Source: Arion vulgaris
Lineage: Eukaryota > Mollusca > Gastropoda > Stylommatophora > Arionidae
Assembly (NCBI GenBank): GCA_020796225.1
Contig: CM036753.1
Coordinates: 85,036,941-85,100,940, forward strand
Reading direction: 5' to 3'
Length of the DNA stretch: 64,000 nt
The notes below the pieces were generated by a model. The model worked only from the letters and a program-made list of their open reading frames with translations, was not told the origin of the DNA and ran no database searches. A program made the position numbers and the translations under genes. Shown in pieces: positions 55,858 through 64,000 of the stretch; within the stretch, counting starts at the first letter, position 1, and each line of letters starts with the position of its first letter.

Positions 55858-58749
55858 GTTTGTTAATACATGTTTGTGAACATTGTAAGCAGAAATTATG
55901 GATACACTGTTTATATAATAAATTTGTGACCATATTATACAAATGTTTCTGAGACATATCATTTGATTGTGAATGTAAAATGAATTACTTGTAGTGGCCA
56001 CATTTCTTAAAAAATATGTCAACTTCACAAGGATCCACCAGATATACAGCCGGTAAAAAAAGAACAGCAGGTTAACTGTGAAATTCCAAGTAGATAAGAA
56101 ATAAAGCAGGTAACTCTTGAAATTAGGAAAAAAACAGCTGCACCAGACAGCTTCCCAGCAGAGGTAATCAAAGCGAACATTAAAATACCAATAGGGCGAA
56201 CATTAAAATACCAACATGTACAAATTGTGTGAAGTCTGTGATAGAGTGGAAATACCTACAGACTGGAAGAATAATATCTAGTAAAGCTGACAAAGAAAGG
56301 AGATATTAAAGAATACAACTATTACAGAGGATCAGTGTTGTTATCAGTTGCAGATAAGCAGCTGAATAGAATCATTGTGGAAAGACTTAAAGTCCATAGA
56401 TAACAGTTAAAAGAAGAACAATCAGGTGTCAGAAAAGGTAGCTCCTGCACAGATTAACTATCAACACCAAGCATAATAGAAGAACAGAGCTTAGAATTAA
56501 ACTTTACATTGGATTTGTGGAATAGGAAAAAGTATTTGACAGTTTAGAGATGCAACCTGAAAGCTGTTTAGGTATTATGGAGTTCCTCTCAAGTTTAATA
56601 ACCTAATAGAGAAAATATAAGAGGAAACGAAATGTGAAAACCTTCATGAAAGACAGCTAACAAAAACATTAGAGATAAGAACTGGGATGTGGCAGTGTTG
56701 CCTCTTGTTGCCTTTACTCATTTTACTGCCTATCAACTTTATGAAAGCAACAATATCAAACAGCAGACATGGAATTCAGTTGTCTAATGTTGGCCAACCT
56801 GGGGATATGAATTTTGCTGATGATTTAATTATTCTTTTTCATAACCATTCTCAGAATCAAGACATAATTAGCATATTATAGGAAAGCTTAAAGCAAATAG
56901 GTTTGAAAATGTGTCATGAAAAAGGCAGTACATTTATATAAAAGCAGCAAACAGTAGCCAGACTACAATAGGTGCAACAGCTCTATGAGACTACAGAATG
57001 TATGGATTTGTATAATAATAATAATAATAATAATGTTCGTCAATCAAATATGATTATAACCACACAGTTACTTCATCCAACAAACAAAATGTAGTATCAG
57101 TCAATGGACACGTAGGTGACTTGTCAGTCCGATGCGTGCCTTGAAGAGTCGTGGACAGTGTGGGCATGAGATTGTTGCTACAGTCTGGGACTCGTGTGCA
57201 CTGGCCTTTCTCTTTTGTCTACGCAGTACTGATGCTGCTTGACGTGCTGCCTCACAGGATTTTGCACCCTTTCGTAGGAGTGAACGCCAGGATGTTCGGT
57301 CCCATGCAACTTTTTCCCAGGTATCAATCTTGATTTCGAAGGATTTTAGAGAGGACTTGAGCGTGTCTTTGAATCTCTTCTTTTGGCCCCCTCGGGAGCG
57401 TTTGCCACTCGACATTTCACTGTAGAATAATATCTTTGGCATTCTGTGATCAGGCATGCGGACGAGATGTCCCGCCCAGCGAAGTTGGTGTTTCATAAGT
57501 ATGGTGTTAATACTGGGAATACCAGCTCTGTCAAGAACAGTGGTATCTGGGATCTTGTCTTGCCACTTGATTTTCAGCAGCTTTCTTAGACAATTTGTGT
57601 GAAAATGGTTCAGCTTCTTAGCATGACGGTGTAAACAGTCCATGTCTCACTGGCATATAGCAGTACTGGGAGCACTGCAGCTCTAAGTATACATTTAGCT
57701 TGGTCTGAAGATTGATACCACCCCTGTGCCAGACATTGGCGTACAATCTACAAAACGAACTGCTAGTCATGGATATTCTGGAGTTCACCTCATCATCTAT
57801 GTTTACATTTTGTGAAAGTGTGCTGCCCAGGTATGTGAACCTATGTGCAGCTTTCAGTTTGGTACCATTTATCATAATCATAGGTTCCTTGTAGCCGTTG
57901 CCAGGGGCTGGTTGATACATCACTTCAGTTTTCTCCGTGTTGATCATGAGACCAAAGTTTGAACATGCTGTGGAGAATTTATTCATGAGATTTTGCAGTT
58001 CGACTTCAGAGCCGGCACTTAGTGCACAGTCATCAGCGAACAGAAGATCTCTGATGTTGTAGGTTTTGACCTTTGTTTTAACTTGGAGCCTCCTTAGATT
58101 AAACACTTCGCCGTCGATACGGTACTTGATGTCGATTCCTGTACTCCGTCACAAAGGCATCGGTCAACAGGGCAGAGAGCATCACGCTGAACAGCGGGGT
58201 GCAAGACGCATCCTTGCTTAACTCCGTTTGAGACTGGAAAGGGATCTGACAGTACGCCGTTATCCTGGACTCTTGCTTGCATACCATCGTGGAGTTGCCG
58301 CACCAGATTTATAAATTTCTGTGGGCAGCCGTATTTCTCCATGATCAACCATAGGCCCTCTCTGCTAACAGTGTCGAACGCCTTTGTCAGGTCAATGAAA
58401 ACTGTGTACAGGTCACGGTGTTGTTCTTGACATTTCTCTTGCAACTGTCTGATAGTGAACACCATGTCACTGGTACCACGATTACTCCGAAAGCCACATT
58501 GACTTTCAGGAAGGAGTCCACCACCTTCGAGATGAGCCGTAAGGCGGTTTAGCATGATTCTGGAGAATATCTTCCCTGCTATTGAAAGCAAAGAGATGCC
58601 CGATGGTTGTTACATGTTTGGCGATCACCTTTACGTTTATATAGATGTATTATTGCGCTCCTTGAAATCTTGAGGTATTGACTAATTATGTATGATTGAG
58701 CAAGTTGTCAAGGACAGTGATGGAAAATTACTGCAACCTAGGTACAAGA

Positions 58750-58834
<85 letters not shown>

Positions 58835-61800
58835 AGAGAAAAAACATGTGCGACACACACACAGAGACAAAGAGAGATTAATATAGATAGGATGAAGAAA
58901 CAGATAAGCATATCAACATAATAATGCCAAAGATAATAGGAACTTTTAGTACGCTAATATATTGAAATAAATATATGAAAATCAAAAGAAATCAAGTCCA
59001 ATACTAAGCTTAGGAAATGCTAACCCAAAACAAATGCTTGCAGAAAACGGATGCACCAGGCCGTAAGGCACATAACATGGTGCACCGACCCCTCACAATG
59101 AGGAATGGGATAACGGATTCTACGGTCGCCAAACTGCCTCTGAGATATAGCTATGCGGTAAGAATGTCAGACTTACCATCACGAGGTTGGCCAAAACTTA
59201 CTGCAGAAAGAGGTCGGTACAAACAGGGAAGCAGAAATCATAGGAATTATATCCTACAGAACTGCCCACAGTATGCAGACTTGAGAAGAAAGAGGTGGCC
59301 CACTTATATTAGTGTCTAAGACAACCTGTATGGCTGATAATCTGAGACAGACGGCTGCCTTTATTAGAGAATCTGAAATCCCAATCTAGTGAGCACAAGA
59401 CAAACTGTATGCTGCTGATAATCTGAGACAGACGCTGCCTTTATTAGAGAATCTGAAATCCCAATCTAGTGAGAATGCAGAAGAAGAAGACAATACTAAG
59501 CTGAGGATCTTTAGCTGAAATGTTGAAATGTACAGTCAGTCCTTATATGTGAATCTGATATATGGTCAATGATGAAATATATACACAATGCTATTTTTTT
59601 CATCTAATTAATAAAGGCTGTGCTGCAAGCAGAGAAGAACAATTACAATGCATTGGTTTTTATTGGTGTTGCCACCGAAGGCATGGGTCAAACAGACCAA
59701 GCCTTGAGTGCTTACAGAAGAGCTGTGCAGCACTTCCCTTACCAGTTGTTGGCATGGCAGGTTAATATATTTTGAATTCTTTGTATTAAAAACATTTAAT
59801 CTAGAGCTTCTAAAATAATTTGCACAAAATAGATGAGACTGCAGTAAAACTATTTGATTGGCAAAACACGTAATCACAAAGTACTGTAGTTTTACAAATT
59901 ATAAAAACAATGACAAAATACAGCAACGTTTAGACCAACAAGGCCTTTATCAAGCAAGCGAACAACAGGAGTGACAAATTTAAAAAAACAAATGGACGAC
60001 CACAAACAAACGTTTCTAATGAAAATCTGGAAATAAAAACTAAAATCTGGGAATAAAAACGAATAACGAAATAAATGTAACACACATAAAAACTAGAAAT
60101 AGAACGGAAGAGAAACAATGAAAAATCTAGTAAATATATAACTTTGAATACATGCAACATATACCCATATAGATTACAAGGCATGGGAAGAGAAAGTACT
60201 AAGAAGCATAGGAATGTAATACGTTGAGCCACGTGGTGAAGGTACCATACAAAGAAATCAACCGATTCTCCAGAGCAAATCAACTGCGATCATCCGAGAA
60301 CACGATCGGATGGCTGTGACCTGGACATCTGAGCTCCTAAATGGCCAGTATCATTGAAATGGGTGGCTACAGGGTCACAGAGCATTGGCGTATGTCGCGC
60401 ATGTGTTGGGCAAATCGGTCACTGAGCCTCTTGTCTGTCTTTCCGATATAAGCCTTGTTACACCACTTACAGATAATGGCATAGATAAGATTACGGGACT
60501 CGCATTTGAAACCATCGTCAATAAGAAACGTGGCTAAAGGAAAATATACCGTACTTGTCTGTATCACATAAGCACACGTGTTGCAACGCCACACTGAACA
60601 GTGCCAAAATGAGTCTGGATATTGGACTTAAGGCGACTATGTACCAACATATCCTTAAGACTTCTGTCCCGTCTGTAAGCCACCAAAGGATAGTTGGGGA
60701 AGACAGAACGGTCTCAGGATCTGACTTAAGGATAGACAGATGACGGAATAAAACATTTTCACCAGTGAACTATGGGGTGGAAAGTTAAAATAAGTTTTAC
60801 TCTTCAGAGTTAGTGGTCTTATGCTGGCTGGTGAGGGCCTGCTGACGAGTGATTTTCTGAACTCGATGCATAGCCCAGACAAGCACCCTCCGGGTATAGG
60901 CGCCTGCGAAAGAAATCGAGCATCTCGTGAGCTCTCTCAAGCAAATCATCGTCCTCGCTACAAAGGCAGCGAAGGCGCAAGAGCTGCGAGAATGGCAAGA
61001 GTGACGACAAGCCCGGGATGGGAAGAAGTATAAAGGAGAAACTATGTGCATCAGTAGGCTTGTAATATACTGATGTAGTGATAGTGGATAGGCGTATGGA
61101 GATAGTAATGTCAAGAAAGTTGACACAAGAGTGGAAGTAAAACGAATAGAAGGGTTGAAAACATTATTGAAATTAATGAAGCGTGATAAATCGGCTTCAG
61201 GCATATCAGTAATGCCAATACAGTCATCAATGTATCTGTGATAGACAGACGGAAGGGGCCATCATATGTAGTCCATACTAGGTGTTCAAGATAACCCATG
61301 AATAGTCAAGCATAACTAGGTCCCATTTTAGTACCCATGGCAACCCCACTGATCTGCTCAAAGAATTGGTCATTAAACTGAAAGGAGTTAAGGGTGAGAA
61401 CCAGTTCCGCAAGACGAAGGAGAGCAGAAGTTGACACAAGTGGATTAGTTCTCCTATCGAGAAAGAACTGGAGAGCTTTAAGGCCTCAGGATGTGTCCCA
61501 TGCCTTGTAATCTATATGGGTATATGTTGCATGTATTCAAGTTATATATTTACTAGATTTTTCATTGTTTCTCTTCCGTTCAATTTCTAGTTTTTATGTG
61601 TGTTTTTTGTGTTACATTTATTTCGTTATTCGTTTTATTCCCAGATTTTAGTTTTTATTTCAGATTTTCATTAGAAACGTTTGTTTTGGTCATCCATTTG
61701 TTTTTTAAAATTTGTCACTCCTGTTGTTCGTTGCTTGATAAAGGCCTTGTTGGTCGAGCAAGCAGTTTTTACAAGGAATAGATTCTGTTTGAATCTTTCC

Positions 61801-63669
61801 CCCCTAGACTGTACAAATACAGCCAACTAGTTGGACTGAATATAAACATCAAGAAAACAATCGAGTAAAAATAGAGAACCAGTAACTGGCAGCATCAGAT
61901 ACATTCACATATTTAGTTGCTAGTCGCCACACGCTGAGAGACATACTGGGGGAGGGGGAGGGATTGAAGCACTTATGGACTAATTAGTTCAACGTGCAGT
62001 GATGATGATCCAACAACTAAAACTACCCAAAAAAAATTAAAAAATTTAGGAAGCATAGTAACAACAGATTGGGGTCTGACAAGGATATCAACACATAGAT
62101 AACTAAAGTCAAAATTGCTTTTGCCAATCTCAACATTTGGAGATCTTCCTGTGACCATGGTTAAAAACGAAAAAACATACAAAAACAAATCTTCATTTAA
62201 TTGTGGATTTTTAATTTGTTCTCTATTTTCTTATTTATTGCTTTGATTTCTTTCTCACATAATAATACATTTTACACTTTGTTTGTACATTATTTACTTT
62301 GTCACAACATGTACCAGCTGTAAAGAAGCTGTGCATGGAGGAGGATGTTTATGAGTGGAATTAGGAGAAAGGAGACATTTACTTCAGAGAGGTTAAGAGC
62401 TGAATGCCTAAAGAGACACATTATGGCATGAGGTGGGAACCATGACCCTGGCATCACATACAGTAAATTTAGTAGTTTCCTCAGGGTTGATTGGTCTTGC
62501 TAGCCTCATGCATCATTACCATGAATTATAATTTCTACCTCATTAGAACAAAACGTATTGTCTGCAAAGATTAAAAGGTGCCAGTACCAGCTGTTACTGT
62601 TAATATGATTTGTTTAAATTGATAGAATTCAAGTTCTTTAATATCTGATATTACAGATAGACTTGGGACAGCATTAGACATATTGGTTATATTTCTCATA
62701 TTCCATGTAGGTATTGTATCATATTATCTTCATCAGGTTGTCCCATCTTCCACATCAAAAGTTGGTTAAAATGGGTTTCCAGCAAATTCTGTTCCTTACT
62801 TTGATAGTAAACTCTGATAGGTTGCTGCCTGTCTACTCCTTGATGTTTCTTTCCCAATTGTATCTCTCTCTTGCCCTCAACAGCCACCTTTAACATGGTT
62901 TTAAAGAATGTGTCTTGTCTTTTAATGTAATCAAAATATCTTATTTGTCTAACTTTTTTTTTTTTTTTTTAATTTAAAACTCTTAATTGTTGCAGAACTT
63001 CTTTATTAGTTGTTATTTCGTCCCATAACTTTCTACTGGTTCATCGGTATATCCACTTCTCAAAATACCTCAATGGTGTTTTCCAACTGTTTGCTCATTG
63101 TTTACATTTCTGCCCCATATACTAATGCTGTTTATGTAACACTTGATGATTCAGTTTCAGTATTTGTTCTTTGCTTTTATGTTAATATCATTGTCATGCT
63201 GTTAGATATATTTTTGGTCAGTCCCATTATCTTCTTAACTTCTTTTATCATTCATTATTATATTTCCCAGATATACGTAGCTGGATATTTGTTTCAGTGT
63301 CTCATTCACAATTTATATTCAAGCTTTTCTTTTCATAGTAAATATGTATTTATACAAAAGTAGTATTTTTCTGTAAGGAGGTATTTCAAAGTTGGAAAAT
63401 ATCAGTTTTTAAAATGACTTTCTAATCATAATGGTTTATTTAGAGATTGTCCAATCACTTTATTGATTGTAGGAATTAATAAATGATTTATACATTCATT
63501 GTAAATTGTTTGCAAGGTTTATTACATTTATTAAGAAAATGAATCAAACAAATCACTATTTGCATTTTTATTTGAAGGGCTTAAGTGGTATGCTGGAAAA
63601 GAATCCACTAGTAATGGAAACGGAAGAAGCTTTTTCTGTTTTTGAAAAGTTGGAGTCCCTGAATTTAAA
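55768..63669 (+). CDS. TTC37: SKI complex TPR scaffold TTC37/SKIC3, first three coding exons (continues right)
   Basis: TTC37 is the tetratricopeptide scaffold of the cytoplasmic SKI complex, which feeds RNA to the exosome. Exons found: 55768-55857, 59617-59760 and 63578-63669, about 108 codons of roughly 1,560. The protein opens [20 protein letters not shown], followed by EALKQCK, then [26 protein letters not shown] and [17 protein letters not shown]: the N-terminal TPR repeats. Phases agree across both introns. The start ATG is chosen by homology; an AG acceptor six bases upstream suggests an untranslated first exon further left. Confidence 0.92.
56035..56960 (+). mobile_element. Decayed LINE RT fragment
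   Basis: Pieces of an RT in order: [18 protein letters not shown] near 56130, [16 protein letters not shown] near 56290, [14 protein letters not shown] near 56555, GCGSVASC near 56690 and [15 protein letters not shown] near 56810 (the YADD-type box as FADD). Many stops and shifts. Confidence 0.68.
57013..58670 (-). mobile_element. RTE-like LINE, 5'-truncated, with (ATT)n tail
   Basis: Minus strand: [70 protein letters not shown] and [17 protein letters not shown] (58450-57110). Same family as 31200-35340, with a few frameshifts (near 58170 and 57630). The 3' end is about seven ATT units at 57013-57035. Confidence 0.85.
58751..58831. repeat. (TA)n microsatellite, about 40 units
   Basis: An uninterrupted alternating TA tract. 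Confidence 0.97.
59010..59480 (+). mobile_element. LINE 3' end, same family as 35480-35870
   Basis: Reads [38 protein letters not shown] and [20 protein letters not shown], then a tail ending CAGAAGAAGAAGA near 59490. The last part is duplicated in tandem (see the separate entry). Confidence 0.75.
59336..59472. repeat. Tandem duplication (~75-bp period) in a LINE tail
   Basis: GATAATCTGAGACAGACGGC, then TTTATTAGAGAATCTGAAAT and CCCAATCTAGTGAG occur twice, at 59336 and about 59412. Confidence 0.85.
59617..59760 (+). CDS. TTC37: TTC37 second coding exon
   Basis: 48 codons: [20 protein letters not shown], then [20 protein letters not shown] and YQLLAWQ. The donor is GTTAAT; the acceptor, AATAAAG, lacks a good pyrimidine tract close by but follows a T run. 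Confidence 0.92.
59933..60188 (+). repeat. Left inverted repeat of the Penelope-like element
   Basis: Reverse complement of 61496-61755 with only small indels and a few substitutions. Includes TGTTTCTCTTCCGTTC- and TTGTCACTCCTGTTGTTCG-type sequence on the opposite strand. Confidence 0.88.
61496..61755 (-). repeat. Right inverted repeat of the Penelope-like element
   Basis: Starts TCCCATGCCTTGTAATCTAT and ends AAGGCCTTGTTGGTC. It pairs with 59933-60188. Confidence 0.88.
61800..62165 (+). mobile_element. Decayed LINE RT fragment
   Basis: Contains FTYLVA and, after a shift, [17 protein letters not shown] and [11 protein letters not shown], the thumb region of an RT. Also matches 37675-37720 around TGAGCACTTATGGACTAATT-type sequence. 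No intact frame. Confidence 0.45.
62690..63330 (-). mobile_element. LINE 3' tail fragment
   Basis: The minus strand reads [40 protein letters not shown] and [13 protein letters not shown], then RT-tail-like sequence towards 63330. The layout matches the other LINE tails here, but the sequence is more diverged. Confidence 0.5.
63578..63669 (+). CDS. TTC37: TTC37 third coding exon
   Basis: Encodes [20 protein letters not shown] and [11 protein letters not shown], ending two bases into a codon at GTAAGT. The acceptor is TTTGAAG. Confidence 0.88.
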
Positions 63670-63686
63670 GTAAGTTTCACCTTTCT

Positions 63687-63893
63687 GGTGCTGGGGCCTG
63701 CAAGGGAAGCAAAGAATAGTACCACTGCAACCTACGATGCCTGTCATAAGAGGCGACTGATGTAAGCCCTAGGGAGGCTACCCTCGTAAATAAAAAGCAG
63801 CGCAGAAATCGGATGTGCTGGCCTACTTGTGGGGCATAACTGGCACAACTAACAATCGCTTTAGGATCAGATCACATACAAATCACACAGACG
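63687..63893 (+). mobile_element. SINE family C, 3'-truncated
   Basis: Starts CTGGTGCTGGGGCCTGCAAG, only 17 bp after the TTC37 exon 3 donor, and stops after AAATCACACAGA without a GAA tail. It joins directly to a family A SINE. Confidence 0.8.
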
Positions 63894-64000
63894 CTGAGTG
63901 GTTACCGGTGACCAAATTTGGGGTGTAAAGAATAGATCCACTGTTACCTGCCATGCATGTCGTAAGAAGCGACTAAGGAGATTTGGCTGAAATCGGATGC
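63894..64000 (+). mobile_element. SINE family A, cut by the window edge
   Basis: TGAGTGGTTACCGGTGACCA, then CAAATTTGGGGTGTAAAGAA and the CATGTCGTAAGAAGCGACTA core up to GAAATCGGATGC at the edge. Confidence 0.82.

Larger units (their letters stand above)
59933..61755 (-). mobile_element. Penelope-like element remnant between inverted repeats
   Basis: Minus-strand coding remnants in order: an RT end ([47 protein letters not shown]; 61480-61270), a DCI-like block and NFLDITISI near 61110, CNTCAYV near 60585 and a GIY-YIG endonuclease, [20 protein letters not shown] then [15 protein letters not shown] (60520-60385). Frames are interrupted. Terminal ~256-260 bp repeats are inverted, as is known for some Penelope-like elements. 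Confidence 0.82.

Noticed and set aside
58682..58881. Open frames made of YIYIYI repeats on both strands
   Set aside because: They are translations of the (TA)n microsatellite.
62300..62600. Possible gene in the TTC37 intron
   Set aside because: No frame, splice signal or repeat match strong enough to report.

Overview
The window is AT-rich, intron-rich animal DNA. It has three conserved nuclear genes with GT-AG introns, and almost everything between their exons is decayed non-LTR retrotransposon, SINE and small DNA-transposon sequence. Gene structure and repeat content suggest an invertebrate, perhaps a mollusc or another lophotrochozoan; I cannot name the species from sequence alone.

Genes. 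(1) Minus strand, 29124 to 539: cytosolic threonyl-tRNA synthetase (TARS1). I can place 20 coding exons, the first two tentatively, giving about 698 codons with the TGS, editing, catalytic and anticodon-binding regions in order. Exon 13 is one base short and carries an in-frame TAG. (2) Minus strand, 47743 to 41358: six exons of BCCIP, a nuclear acidic chaperone-like protein linked to BRCA2/p21 and to ribosome biogenesis. The exon with the start codon was not found. (3) Plus strand, from 55768 past the right edge: the first three coding exons of TTC37 (SKIC3), the TPR scaffold of the cytoplasmic SKI RNA-decay complex. BCCIP and TTC37 are divergent; TARS1 lies downstream of BCCIP on the same strand.

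Repeats by region. 0-31 kb (TARS1 introns): an I/Jockey-type LINE with endonuclease, RT and RNase H at 4.7-8.8 kb; a second RNase H LINE at 12.3-13.7 kb interrupted by a TTAA-flanked MITE; many LINE tails; SINEs; and a GC-rich 1.39-kb insertion with a 13-bp target-site duplication at 25.3-26.7 kb. 31-41 kb (between TARS1 and BCCIP): a long minus-strand RTE-like LINE, more LINE tails and a hAT-type MITE inside one of them. 41-55.7 kb: BCCIP exons with SINEs, a mariner remnant, nested RNase H LINE ends and a 40-bp minisatellite just before TTC37. 55.9-64 kb (TTC37 introns): RT fragments, a second RTE-like copy, an (AT)n tract, and a Penelope-like element between 256-260 bp inverted repeats.

The genes show no sign of being a functional cluster. 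I found no CRISPR array, operon or anti-phage-type system. The most unusual material is in the repeats: two SINE families sharing a core and a (GAA)n tail with a resident LINE, SINEs within tens of bases of splice donors, the GC-rich element, and the inverted repeats around the Penelope-like element.
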